Source of the DNA: a virus
Length of the DNA: 30,328 nucleotides
IMG/VR virus record: IMGVR_UViG_3300034418_001037
Location: 1 to 30,328 of that record
Direction: 5' to 3' (one strand)
The notes beneath the pieces are model-generated. The model did no database searches, had not been told where the DNA came from, and saw only the letters and a program-made list of their open reading frames with translations. Shown here piece by piece: positions 4,866-13,962 of this stretch (the first letter of the stretch is position 1; each line of letters starts with the position of its first letter). The position numbers and the translations under genes were made by a program.

Positions 4866-7800
4866 CTACTCCAATGCAGGCGATGTTGACGCCGCTATGT
4901 TGCTGTAATTACTTCTATAATTGTATTTGGTGTTGGCAATAGTAATTGCTGTTATTGCCTGATTCAAATTCTTTTCTAAGGCAGAATTATAAGGATTAAA
5001 TGTGCTCAATTCAACTTGTTGTGGACGGAATCCTAGCAATAGATCTCGTTGACTGTCTAGACCACTGTTCATCCTACCTCCTGTTAATAACCATCCTTCG
5101 CTAGCCTCTCCTGAACCATCTACAGCGACTACTAAAAATTGATCTGTGCCTAATGGTCCTGCACCATTAACATTATTTTCTGCAAAAGCATTACGCAAGT
5201 TCAAACTACCGCCTATTACATAATTGTAATTGTATTCTTGAAAATGCAAAGGAGGACGAAGGAAAACAGTAGTATTTGCACTTGGGTTTACACTTGTAAT
5301 ATCTATTTTTTCCCAACGGCCTACACCATAAAAATTAGCCTGTGCTGTAATTGAAAAACTTGCCGCCGCAGGATCATAAGTTCTTCTGTAAATGTTAAGT
5401 TGTGTAAAACCTGATATAGCACGATGATCAAAAGTTAATTTATAATAATGATTTTGGTAGAAATTGTTTTTTACTGCAAGTAATTTCCATTCTACAATAT
5501 CAACAATTGGTGTTGGTGGAGCAGGGAATGCCGCATCAATTGTTTTAAGTGCAAGACTGGTTTTCATGTCAACAAAATTAAAACTCTGCAACCAATTGCC
5601 TGTTGAAGGGTAATCATCTCTTGTTTGTGCTCTATGCACATAGCCTGTGCCAAATAGACTTTCTGTTGAATCGCTTCTTGCACCTGCGTTTGCATATAAT
5701 GGTGTTAGAACAAATTCATACTGCTGATCAAAATCTATTTCTAATTCTATTAGTTGTAGTCCACTTAGACTGCTAATACCTGTGCTGGTGCTGGTAAATG
5801 TTTCAAAGTCTGGATCTGCACCTGGTATAACTTTTCTATAGCGTATGTTTACACCACGCCAATCTGCTAACACACTTGCTTCAGGTGGTTTAACATAAAA
5901 CCGTATTGCTTTGTTGCCACTTAATGTTGAAGTTATTTGGTTTAGTGCAATAGTCATTGAACTTGCCGCACTAGGAACACTAGGATCTGCTACTTCTAGA
6001 TCAAAATCAGTTGCTTTTTCTCTTATGTTAAGAACTTCTGTAAACGGATCAAAATCATACAAACCTGTGGCACTATATTCTGTTCTTGCACCCATGATAC
6101 GAATTTGTTCGCTAGATTCCTGTCCTGTGTCATAGCGTAAACGGAATACAAAGTCATATTTCTGTTGCACACTTGTAGGTATGCTAGGATAACTTGGTGA
6201 ACCTATGTCAGCGTCTAGTGTAAATGTTTGTGTTGTGCCTGGCACATAGTTGCCTGGAAATAGATAGGTATTTTTGGTCCATGCACTACCAGCAGAATTT
6301 CTATAGTAGAAATTTACACCATTCACACGCCAATTAACAGGTTGATTGTTGATGTCTTGTGTTATTGAAACTTCTATTTCTTTTGGATCTCTAGGATTAC
6401 CGCCAGTCAACAGTGTTTGTGCATTTATTACACTAATTTTATTGTTGGTTGCTGTGACTTGTTCACCTGGATCTGCGGGCCAACCTGTTGATGCTTGTTC
6501 AACATAGTCTCTAGGATCTTCAATGGTGACTGCACCACTTGTGTTAAGAATAATTTTGTTTACTCTAGTAGACAATTCATTGGTTGTGTATTTTACTCTT
6601 GAAATAACCTGATATGGTGTTCTGCCTTTCAATAGTGGACCTAAACGGAATGTAAACTGTTGGTTTGCACCTGGTTTAGTTGTGACAACCATTTGTTGGT
6701 ATACTGTTTCACTTGCAATATTGCGTTTGTAGTAGATTAACAGTTCTTTGTAATCTGCACGATTTGGTTGCACGCCTTTGATAGTTGCATACACTAAATC
6801 GCCTTCAACTGAGTATTTTACTTCTATAAATTCTACAAAATCATCAAATGTCACAACAGGAGGTGCTGGATCTACAGGATCATCGTTGTCTCCTGGACCT
6901 TCTGGTGGCGGATCACTAGGTGGTGGTGTCACATCATCATCAGGTGGATCTTCTATCACAGGTGGATCCTGTATAGGTGGATCTGGGTCTGGTGTTGGTT
7001 GTGCAACAGTTTCTTCTACAGCCAAACAGTTGTCTATTCTTGCTGTTAAACTACCTGCACTTGGAGGATTGATTACTTTCAAATCATATGGTGAATTATT
7101 TTCATCCATTCCTGTAAGTGTTTCAAATGTTAATTCTGTAGAACTTATAAAATTAACTTGACTACCTCCTGCACTGTCAGGTGTGTATATCGTGCCATCA
7201 TTACCAATCCATTGTGCTGTAATACCATCTACAAAATTTAGTCCACTAACTGTCACAGTAGTATATCCCGCACTGTCTGTGATAAATGGTGATATGCTTC
7301 TAATGGTAGGTGGTTGATGTAAAACAACACTGCCTCCTCCAGTTGGTGGCACTAATCCTATAGGTGGTGATAAACTTAAATCTGTAGGATATTCAATAGT
7401 TGCACCCACAGGCACATAAGGTGGTAAAACAATATCTTCTTCACCAACAGTTGTGTATGGATATAAATTGTCATCATTTCTAACACAACCTAAATCAACA
7501 GTCATGTCATTGTTGATACGAATTGACACAATACGCCAAGGTGTTGTGCCAAAGTTTAGTTTGAAACTTTGTATTCTTATACAATCACCAACTTCTAGTT
7601 CTAGGCCTTGTGAACTTACTGTAAGACTGCATGATTCTTGGAATCTTGATTTGTTGAACATAAGCCTTGCCATGTCTTTGGCAATAGCAAAGTTTGTAAT
7701 TGTAGTAAATGCCGCATCTAGTTTGTTTTCTCTACCATCAATAGCAATGTAGGTTTGACGCTCTGCATCTGTCTCAGGATATATTACTGTGTCAGTTGTA

Positions 7801-8984
7801 AATTTCTTATCTGGGTTAACATAGGTGACTTGCACAACATTATATTTTGATGTTCTGTCTACAGCACTAAATGTCACAGGTCCTTGTATGTTGTCTTCAT
7901 TAAAAGTTGCAACAATAGTTGCCGCACCACTTGTAATATCTGTAGGGTTGCCTGCGTCTTCTATTTTTAATTTATATTTGCCTTGAATAAAAGGCATGTA
8001 AGCTCTAAATCCACTTAGTAGTGCTTTGGTATTGTTGAATATAGTTTGTCCTGTGTCCAACACATAGTTGCAGGTTAAGATAGGACCAGTTATACCATTA
8101 ACATAAGTGACTGTAGTTGCACATTTGTTTTTTGCAATCAACCAACTGTCAAAATCAATGTCGCTGTTTGCAAGTCCTTTACCATAGCGTGGATTACGCA
8201 TGTAGTCTAGCAATATGTCTGCAGGGTTTGTAGAATATTCTTCTGTTTCTGAATCATATGCTGTGCTACCAGTTGACGCTGTAATTTTATGCACCTTCTT
8301 ACCAAGCATGCCTACTTTAATTCTAGGAATGTTGCCTGAAAAAGGATTGTTATCTGCGTCTTCTTGTGTTTCTATTTTCTTCCATTCATAGCGAGCAAAT
8401 AAAACACTCACACCGTTGTAGATATTGGTAGTCTTCCAACTAGGTGCTTCACTTAGTATGCTCCATGTTCCAACAGGACTACTACTTGGTGTGCTAAAAT
8501 ATTTTCCATGACTGAATTGTAGTTTTACTCTACCATTGTATTTGCCATAGTCAATGTCAACTGTTTGTCCATTGTTTAATTTTCTGACAGTTTCACCTTT
8601 TAGTTTATGATCGTCTATGTAGATGTCATACAAACCTTCAACAGGACCTTCTGACAGTGCATATGCTACCCAAAGATATTGGTTGTTGTCTGAACCTGTT
8701 TCTGCATAGGTTATTGTGCCACCTACTTGTCTAAAACCATACACAACAGGAATATGAACATTTGATCCTGCCTGTGTTAAAGTGACACCTTGTTCTCTTT
8801 GTGCGGCTTGATCCCCAGTGGGCATGTCAGGCACATCAAAGATGCTTAGGAAAGGTTGTGCAACAAAGTTAATGACACTAGAAACAACATCAACAACTGC
8901 CTTTACGACACCTGTGACTACTTTTACAACACCTTTTACAACTCCTGATATTGCGTTTCCAATGCTCTTAACAATATTAGACAT
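4866..8984 (-). CDS. Tail tip / host-specificity protein, J-like, with IPT/TIG domain and Pro-rich linker
   Basis: 1372 residues, start ATG after AAGGAACTAGAAT, overlapping the upstream gene by 8 bases. The N-terminus is a Val/Ala-rich amphipathic segment (IGNAISGVVKGVVKVVTGVV), followed by QGVTLTQAGSNVHIPVVYG, typical of J-like tail tips. The hub and baseplate-like domains run to about residue 530. Then comes an IPT/TIG Ig-like domain (about 555-625: PTIRSISPFI... TVSGLNF), then a Pro/Asp-rich linker (about 655-710). The C-terminal half has fibronectin-like beta domains. The product would contact the host receptor and gate DNA release. It contains two DSAG tetrapeptides. Confidence 0.9.
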   Translation of the reverse strand: MSNIVKSIGNAISGVVKGVVKVVTGVVKAVVDVVSSVINFVAQPFLSIFDVPDMPTGDQAAQREQGVTLTQAGSNVHIPVVYGFRQVGGTITYAETGSDNNQYLWVAYALSEGPVEGLYDIYIDDHKLKGETVRKLNNGQTVDIDYGKYNGRVKLQFSHGKYFSTPSSSPVGTWSILSEAPSWKTTNIYNGVSVLFARYEWKKIETQEDADNNPFSGNIPRIKVGMLGKKVHKITASTGSTAYDSETEEYSTNPADILLDYMRNPRYGKGLANSDIDFDSWLIAKNKCATTVTYVNGITGPILTCNYVLDTGQTIFNNTKALLSGFRAYMPFIQGKYKLKIEDAGNPTDITSGAATIVATFNEDNIQGPVTFSAVDRTSKYNVVQVTYVNPDKKFTTDTVIYPETDAERQTYIAIDGRENKLDAAFTTITNFAIAKDMARLMFNKSRFQESCSLTVSSQGLELEVGDCIRIQSFKLNFGTTPWRIVSIRINNDMTVDLGCVRNDDNLYPYTTVGEEDIVLPPYVPVGATIEYPTDLSLSPPIGLVPPTGGGSVVLHQPPTIRSISPFITDSAGYTTVTVSGLNFVDGITAQWIGNDGTIYTPDSAGGSQVNFISSTELTFETLTGMDENNSPYDLKVINPPSAGSLTARIDNCLAVEETVAQPTPDPDPPIQDPPVIEDPPDDDVTPPPSDPPPEGPGDNDDPVDPAPPVVTFDDFVEFIEVKYSVEGDLVYATIKGVQPNRADYKELLIYYKRNIASETVYQQMVVTTKPGANQQFTFRLGPLLKGRTPYQVISRVKYTTNELSTRVNKIILNTSGAVTIEDPRDYVEQASTGWPADPGEQVTATNNKISVINAQTLLTGGNPRDPKEIEVSITQDINNQPVNWRVNGVNFYYRNSAGSAWTKNTYLFPGNYVPGTTQTFTLDADIGSPSYPSIPTSVQQKYDFVFRLRYDTGQESSEQIRIMGARTEYSATGLYDFDPFTEVLNIREKATDFDLEVADPSVPSAASSMTIALNQITSTLSGNKAIRFYVKPPEASVLADWRGVNIRYRKVIPGADPDFETFTSTSTGISSLSGLQLIELEIDFDQQYEFVLTPLYANAGARSDSTESLFGTGYVHRAQTRDDYPSTGNWLQSFNFVDMKTSLALKTIDAAFPAPPTPIVDIVEWKLLAVKNNFYQNHYYKLTFDHRAISGFTQLNIYRRTYDPAAASFSITAQANFYGVGRWEKIDITSVNPSANTTVFLRPPLHFQEYNYNYVIGGSLNLRNAFAENNVNGAGPLGTDQFLVVAVDGSGEASEGWLLTGGRMNSGLDSQRDLLLGFRPQQVELSTFNPYNSALEKNLNQAITAITIANTKYNYRSNYSNIAASTSPALE

Positions 8985-9444
8985 ATTCTAGTTCCTTGCT
9001 CATAAAACAGCTTTCATCAAATCCTAGATGATTGTAAACTTTTTTTGTTCTTTCAGGATTAATGCCAATGTCACCACCTGTGATTTTTTGTGCACCAAAC
9101 ATCCTTGCCCATTCTTCTACATTCTTAAGAAGCATTTTGAAGTTGTCCATGTTTCTATGACTTTCTAATATAAAAATCATTTCAATGTGTGCATAGTGTA
9201 TTTCTTTGTTCCAGGGTGCTTGTGTGATACAAGCTGAAACAAATCCTACAGGACGCATATTGTCATATAGATTGAACCATACATATTCAGGATGTATATT
9301 TCTTGCTCTGATGCTTTCTATTACTGAATTCTCATCAAACTCATCACCTAGTTCTTCATTGAACTTATGTGCTTCGCCTGCATAATAACGAAACAGTGTA
9401 ATAGTTGCATTCAATTCTTCTGTTTGCATTTTCCTACAAATCAT
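8977..9444 (-). CDS. GNAT-fold acetyltransferase-like protein in tail module
   Basis: 155 residues, ATG coupled by TAATG to the previous gene. The pattern fits the GNAT fold: N-terminal helix (TEELNATITLFRYYAGEAHKF), strands VWFNLYDNMRPVGFVSACI, HIEMIFILESHRNMDNFKMLL (in GNAT proteins the strand-turn-helix that holds acetyl-CoA), and KITGGDIGINPERTKKVYNHLGFDE (the beta6-alpha4 segment). The classical R/Q-x-x-G-x-G/A loop is replaced by ESHRNMDN, so it may bind a different cofactor or have lost activity. It sits between the gpL-like and J-like genes, the place of lambda K/I. Its role there is unknown; it could modify a tail protein or act as a maturation factor. Confidence 0.7.
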   Translation of the reverse strand: MICRKMQTEELNATITLFRYYAGEAHKFNEELGDEFDENSVIESIRARNIHPEYVWFNLYDNMRPVGFVSACITQAPWNKEIHYAHIEMIFILESHRNMDNFKMLLKNVEEWARMFGAQKITGGDIGINPERTKKVYNHLGFDESCFMSKELEYV

Positions 9445-10064
9445 TAGCTATCTCTTCCCCATAAAAATTCTGTGTTTCCTACAAAGCCTGCTTTTTCAAA
9501 TGCTGTGTCATATTTTTCGCCTTGGAATAACCAATTGCTCCAATCAGCTGTTTTTCTTCCTGCACGGCGTTCAAAGTCTGCAAACACACTTGACACATCT
9601 ACTGTAATTGCACAGGTGCTGTCTGTTTCTTGTATGTTAACATTGAATATTTCACCTTTGAACATTAGTATGCTAGGTGTAGCACCTGCTGAATCAGTGC
9701 CTATAATTTCGTGTGTTGTTAGATCTAAAAATACTTTGTGAACAACAACAGTAGATCCTTCTGGTTCTTGTCCTACAAACTTGTCAATGTATCCTGCAGG
9801 TAATCCACTTAGATTGATTGTAAATTTACCTACCCTTACATCAAAGTCTTCATTGATTGGTGTATAACCTAAGAATTGTCCTTGTGCTGAATATGTGTTT
9901 GTGCCTGCGTCAGGTGCTGTGTCTGAGTCAAAATCAATGTCAATTGCACCACTTGCAAGATAGAGTGCACCACCTGACAGATGTATTTCAATCAAGTCAA
10001 CTGCAAATTGATGATCTCTATAATATTCATCACGCAAATATTCTTCTGTGTAAAAAGGTTTCAC
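9444..10064 (-). CDS. Minor tail protein (DUF2163-like)
   Basis: 206 residues, with a GTG start directly following the previous TAG, and GGGAG 9 bases before it. The sequence contains VDLIEIHLSGGALYLASGAIDIDFDSDT, a GQFLGYTPINEDFDVRVGKFTINLSGLP segment and a C-terminal FERRAGRKTADWSNWLFQGEKYDTAFEKAG. This layout, with the R...R.TD..Q...(F/P)GD...E....L tail, is characteristic of tail proteins in the DUF2163/lambda gpL neighbourhood. It likely forms the tail-tip hub. A DSAG tetrapeptide lies in GTDSAGATP. The stop overlaps the next start as TAATG. Confidence 0.72.
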   Translation of the reverse strand: MKPFYTEEYLRDEYYRDHQFAVDLIEIHLSGGALYLASGAIDIDFDSDTAPDAGTNTYSAQGQFLGYTPINEDFDVRVGKFTINLSGLPAGYIDKFVGQEPEGSTVVVHKVFLDLTTHEIIGTDSAGATPSILMFKGEIFNVNIQETDSTCAITVDVSSVFADFERRAGRKTADWSNWLFQGEKYDTAFEKAGFVGNTEFLWGRDS

Positions 10065-10679
10065 CTACCAAGTCTCCCTCATTGACACAGTTGCCGTTGC
10101 CAGTCCTCCAATACCAACTTCATACTGTTGCACATTGTTTAGATTGATTACTGTAAATGGCACTGCTGTAATTGTAAGTGTTTCTCCACTACCTACATTG
10201 CTAACTAATGCACCTGCAAAATTAAGAGTTGCTTCGCCACTACCGTTTGATGTCACTGCGGCTATGCTTTGATATACTTTAGAGTGTCCACTAAATTTAA
10301 AAAAGTCTCCTGCGTTTAGCACAGGTTGTGTTGCACCACAATTTGTAAGAAGAACACTTTTGACACCTTTTACATAACTTGTAGATGTTTGTGGTGTGCT
10401 AGCCGTTTGCGCCGCTAGACTTGTATAACTGATTTCAGGCAATACTATTTCAAAGCTCAATTGACTTCCATATGTCTGTGCAATATAACCTTGCACTGTT
10501 GCTAGATCACTAGGTGATATAGTAGGATACTTTACATCAAATTCATAAAATTGATGTCCATACCCTGTGCGTCTGCTTTTGCCACTGAATGTAGTAGTAG
10601 CAATAGTTGGTGTGTTGACTTTGAAGTTTACTGCGTTAAAACTTGGTGTAGTTGGGTATTGTGTTGCTATGTCAGCCAT
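10065..10679 (-). CDS. Minor tail protein, distal-tail-like
   Basis: 204 residues, coupled to the tape measure stop by TAATG with AAAGGAG before it. It begins with the pattern FNAVNFKVNTPTIATTTFSGKSRRTGYGHQFYEFDVKYPTISPSDLATVQGYIAQTYGSQLSFEIVLP. In marine siphoviruses this strand-rich opening, with a .SG..RR...GG/Y... segment and a following YP.....D...V..F, marks a minor tail protein positioned right after the tape measure. It probably forms part of the baseplate hub. The C-terminal half is Ser/Thr/Val-rich beta structure ending ATVSMRETW. Confidence 0.65.
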   Translation of the reverse strand: MADIATQYPTTPSFNAVNFKVNTPTIATTTFSGKSRRTGYGHQFYEFDVKYPTISPSDLATVQGYIAQTYGSQLSFEIVLPEISYTSLAAQTASTPQTSTSYVKGVKSVLLTNCGATQPVLNAGDFFKFSGHSKVYQSIAAVTSNGSGEATLNFAGALVSNVGSGETLTITAVPFTVINLNNVQQYEVGIGGLATATVSMRETW

Positions 10680-13153
10680 TAGAATCTACTCCTTTGACCT
10701 GTTTCTAAAACAGCGTCTCTTATTACTTGTTGAATTACTCCTCTACGGTTTAATAACATTTCGTCAAAACTTGTTGTGTCCATTGCATTGATTGTAAAGT
10801 TTACATTTACAACTTTGTCACTACCAATGTCACTGTTTTTTGTCACAGTGCCTGAGCTGGCAGGTGTGAATATCTCTGGTCCTGCTTCACCTACTAGATA
10901 GCTTTCGCCTTCCATAACAGATCCACCAAATCTTCTACCTGAATATGATTGGCTTCTAATTGCGGCAACATTTGCCAAACCTGCGGCAACAGCAACAGCG
11001 GCACCTATGAAACCAAAGGGTGGTGGATATGTAGCAAGAGCAAGTGTTGCGGCTTGATATGTAGCCATGATAGCTTCTGCTATGCGTAGTGCTTTACTTG
11101 CTTCAAATGCCTGTTTGTTGTATCTACCTAATTGTTCTAATGCACTGCCAGCTTGTCCTATAGCCCATTGATATTTTTCTGTTTCTGATTTCTTTTCAAA
11201 TTCAATTCTATCTCTAACAATGCGTTCAACTCTTTCTTCGTTGCCTATTTTTTGAAGCACAGCTTTTTGTTCTTCACTAATTTTAAAAGAGTATAGACCT
11301 TTGAGAGCTTCGCCTTCTCTTACTTGATTACGAATTGCATTTTCAACTGCTCTTTTTTGTAATTGTGCTTTTTCAACTTGAAATTGTCTTTCTAAATCTA
11401 ACAGATATTGTTTGTGTTGCTTTTCACTAATTTCTCTATTTTTTAGATCATTATCAAGCACTTGTTTAGCTAAGTCTAAACTTTCTTCTAATTCTCTTAA
11501 ATCTGCTTCTACTGGTAAAGCTCTAGCTTGGAATTCTAATCCTTTACCTAATGCTTCTACAAATTTCTTTCTGCGTTTTTCTTGTTCTTCCAGCTCTGCT
11601 GTTTGTCTTATAAGTAATCCTAATTTTTCTTTTTCATCATCTAGTAATTCTCTACCTAATTTTCGCTCAGTTTCTTTTATTAGGCGTATTTCTTCTTGTT
11701 CAATCTTAGATAGTTGGCTTACTCTTAGTTCTTCTTGTTTGTCAGCAAGTATATCTGCAAATGCATCTGCTTGAGCCTGTGCGGCTGATGCTGTTGCTTC
11801 TGCGGCTTTTTCTACCATTTGTTGTGCCGCCGCTGTTTCGTCAACTGATTGTGTAATTTCTTTTGATCTAACTTTTATGTCATCAAATTGTTCGTTAACT
11901 TTGCCAGAGATATCTGAGAAATCTTCAATTGCACCTACTACAGGACCAGCAATGTTATCTCCTAATTCTCTTGCTTGATTAACAAGATCCTCCATGACAC
12001 TTTCATCACCAATAAGACCCATCTTTTCTGCAAGACTACTTAGAGCACCTGTAAAATATTCTATACCACCTATAACAAGTGCAATACCACCTATGAGAGG
12101 ATGGCGTAAAGCAAGACTTGCTGTTCTTATCAATCCTTTAGCAAGGAATCCTAAAGCCGCTACAGCACCCACAGCAACAGCTTTTGTAAATGCCGCCATA
12201 GCTGTTGCCGCACCTATTGCCCACCTAGCAAAACTTATACCAATTACAATAGCTAGAGCTTTACCTAAAATTTCAATGTTGTTAGCAAGGAATACTGCCG
12301 CTTCTTTAGCATATAAAAATGCTTTGGTAAGAGCATCACCAATTCTTTCAACTGCTTGATCATTTTTTGTTATTAAATCTGTAAATTGTGTTAGAGAGTC
12401 TGCAATAGCAAGTCCCAGACCACCTTCACCTAATGCCGCCGCTGTTTCAAATATTGCACCACGGAAGTTTGACATTGCAAGTGTTAGTGGACCAATTGTG
12501 ACTTCACCAAATCTACCACCTTCTTCACCAAGTGCTTTTAGTTGTTCAACTAGATCTTTTGTTGATGTAGCAACAGCAACTTGATCTTCACCAATCTTTG
12601 CTGTAAATTTGCCATTTTCAGTAGATACTTTAATACCAAACTCTTTCAATCTTTCAAATTCACCAGTAAGTGCATCAGCTACTGCTTCACCTAATTGTGT
12701 AATTGATTTTGAGTTTGCCGCGGCAATGTTTGAAAATGCTCGCATACTTTCATTTGATGTATCTAAACCAAATCTATTGAATATAACAAATGCTTCTGTT
12801 AGTTGGTTAACATCTTGTGGTAGTGTTCTTGCAAGTTTAGATAGTCTTTGTAATTCAGCATTGGCAAGTTCTTGACTGCCTAGATAAGTTGTTAGCTGTG
12901 TTCTAAAACCTTCCATTGCTTGTGTAGCATCTAGTATGCCACTTATGCCTCTGGATGTCACAAAACCAGCAAATGCTGTTGTTGCAAGTGTTAATGCGCC
13001 ACTAATTCTACCAGCGGCTCTGTTTATCCCGTCAAGTGCTCGCTCACTACGCTTTGCACTTCTATTGAGACGCCCAAGTCCTCTTTCAACCTGTCTAAGA
13101 GATCGTAAAAAGGGATTAGCATCACCCTGTATTTGAATTGTCGCTTGCGCCAC
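10679..13153 (-). CDS. Tail tape measure protein
   Basis: 824 residues with a GTG start that shares its G with the frameshift extension's TAG stop (TAGTG). The N-terminal region is helical and basic (RSLRQVERGLGRLNRSAKRSERALDGINRA). A hydrophobic segment around residues 300-360 (WAIGAATAMAAFTKAVAVGAVAALGFLAKGL, GGIALVIGGIEYFTG) could cross the host membrane during DNA entry. Long coiled coils follow, rich in Glu, Lys and Ala (about residues 410-640). The C-terminus is the GYSGRRFGGSVMEGESYLVGEAGPEIF type common to tape measures. The length of the helical protein sets the tail length. The stop overlaps the next start as TAATG. Confidence 0.93.
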   Translation of the reverse strand: MAQATIQIQGDANPFLRSLRQVERGLGRLNRSAKRSERALDGINRAAGRISGALTLATTAFAGFVTSRGISGILDATQAMEGFRTQLTTYLGSQELANAELQRLSKLARTLPQDVNQLTEAFVIFNRFGLDTSNESMRAFSNIAAANSKSITQLGEAVADALTGEFERLKEFGIKVSTENGKFTAKIGEDQVAVATSTKDLVEQLKALGEEGGRFGEVTIGPLTLAMSNFRGAIFETAAALGEGGLGLAIADSLTQFTDLITKNDQAVERIGDALTKAFLYAKEAAVFLANNIEILGKALAIVIGISFARWAIGAATAMAAFTKAVAVGAVAALGFLAKGLIRTASLALRHPLIGGIALVIGGIEYFTGALSSLAEKMGLIGDESVMEDLVNQARELGDNIAGPVVGAIEDFSDISGKVNEQFDDIKVRSKEITQSVDETAAAQQMVEKAAEATASAAQAQADAFADILADKQEELRVSQLSKIEQEEIRLIKETERKLGRELLDDEKEKLGLLIRQTAELEEQEKRRKKFVEALGKGLEFQARALPVEADLRELEESLDLAKQVLDNDLKNREISEKQHKQYLLDLERQFQVEKAQLQKRAVENAIRNQVREGEALKGLYSFKISEEQKAVLQKIGNEERVERIVRDRIEFEKKSETEKYQWAIGQAGSALEQLGRYNKQAFEASKALRIAEAIMATYQAATLALATYPPPFGFIGAAVAVAAGLANVAAIRSQSYSGRRFGGSVMEGESYLVGEAGPEIFTPASSGTVTKNSDIGSDKVVNVNFTINAMDTTSFDEMLLNRRGVIQQVIRDAVLETGQRSRF

Positions 13154-13673
13154 TATCGTCTCCTTGCTTTAGCTTGGTTCATTGCCTGTTTATGTTCTTC
13201 TGCTTCCATTTTGTAGAAAGCCGCCCAAGCAACAAATTCAGCGTTTGACATCTTCATAATGTCTTTTACTGAGGACCCCAAATCTTTGGCTAATCTAAAC
13301 ATAAACTTCAGATCCAGGTCCTGTTTTAGTTTTTTTCTGCATTCTCCAATGTTTCATCAGCTGATACAGCATTCATTTCGCCACACACTCTGATTAAAAC
13401 TTGTGGATCTGCTTCTGCCATAAAAGTAGCCTTGTCTATTTTCTTAAACATCTTTGTGCCGTCTTCGTTTCTTGCCTTGATAATAAGTGTTTCAACAAGT
13501 GCTTCAATTGTTTTGCCTTTTTGTGCAAGTTCAATCATTACAGATTCTTCTTGCAGGGTATTTGTGCCTTTATAGTAGATATCCATGTCCCATTCTTTGA
13601 CATGAAGTTTGTGCAATTCCCCACTAATTTTAGATCTAAAGTGGGCTGTGATCTTATCTATTGGTTTTGTCAT
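13153..13673 (-). CDS. Tail assembly chaperone, frameshift fusion (GT) form
   Basis: A -1 shift on A AAA AAC (13329-13335) would bypass the TAA at 13326-13328 and add 58 residues, giving about 173 in total. The extension begins LKQDLDLKFMFRLAKD and contains NAEFVAWAAFYKMEAEEHK, which has the W.A.Y/F pattern of lambda gpT-type domains. It ends in ARRR and a TAG that shares its G with the GTG start of the tape measure gene. The extension frame has no start codon or ribosome binding site that suggests independent translation. The long form is known in related phages to link the chaperone to the tail tube during assembly. Confidence 0.88.
13326..13673 (-). CDS. Tail assembly chaperone, short (G) form
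   Basis: 115 residues, start ATG overlapping the previous stop as ATGA. Like lambda gpG-type chaperones, it has a beta-rich N-terminal half (ITAHFRSKISGELHKLHVKEWDMDIYY) and a helical C-terminal half (SVMIELAQKGKTIEALVETLIIKA, DKATFMAEADPQVLIRVCGEM). The gene ends in codons GCA GAA AAA AAC TAA; the last sense codons form a slippery site. The normal product would be the abundant chaperone that coats the tape measure protein. The position directly upstream of the tape measure gene is the classic place. Confidence 0.85.
   Translation of the reverse strand: MTKPIDKITAHFRSKISGELHKLHVKEWDMDIYYKGTNTLQEESVMIELAQKGKTIEALVETLIIKARNEDGTKMFKKIDKATFMAEADPQVLIRVCGEMNAVSADETLENAEKN
13329..13335 (-). promoter_or_regulatory. 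Programmed -1 ribosomal frameshift slippery site A AAA AAC
   Basis: Read on the minus strand the zero-frame codons are GAA AAA AAC followed by the stop TAA, so the heptamer A AAA AAC is in the canonical X XXY YYZ phase. The stop directly after the site makes the zero frame end at once. The -1 frame continues for 58 codons to the tape measure start. Confidence 0.9.
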
Positions 13674-13957
13674 TTGTATTTCCTTTTTACTGCCCTTAGG
13701 GTAGGTTGTAGTATACCCTTTGGTGCTTGTTTAGAATAGCCCTCTTCTAATCGTCCAATATATGGAACTTTGTTTTCAATAGTGAATCCTTGGCGTGATT
13801 TTCTGTTGTCCCAATTGCGTCTTGCCCTACCAGTTTTAATTGGTGTTTTTGTGACAGCAATTTGTTGGATATCATCTGCTATTGATTGCATTTCAGTTTG
13901 TGCAATCATTTGCAAATCATCAACAGCATTTTTCACACCAAGGACTCTAATTTTCAT
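13670..13957 (-). CDS. HK97 gp10-like head-tail/minor tail protein
   Basis: 95 residues, beginning with the ATG 5 bases after the tail tube stop. The signature is TPIKTGRARRNW, then VPYIGRLEEGYSKQAPKGILQPTL. It matches the HK97-gp10-like family, whose consensus includes P..TG.LR.S and Y...LE.G. Family members are small head-tail joining or tail completion proteins. At 95 residues this is shorter than most (about 110-150). The stop overlaps the chaperone start as ATGA, so the two are translationally coupled. Confidence 0.8.
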   Translation of the reverse strand: MKIRVLGVKNAVDDLQMIAQTEMQSIADDIQQIAVTKTPIKTGRARRNWDNRKSRQGFTIENKVPYIGRLEEGYSKQAPKGILQPTLRAVKRKYK

Positions 13958-13962
13958 AGCAA

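Noticed and set aside
6778-7161. Plus-strand ORF rich in Gly and Ser
   Set aside because: It mirrors the Pro/Asp-rich linker of the J-like protein on the other strand; the repetitive composition explains the open frame.
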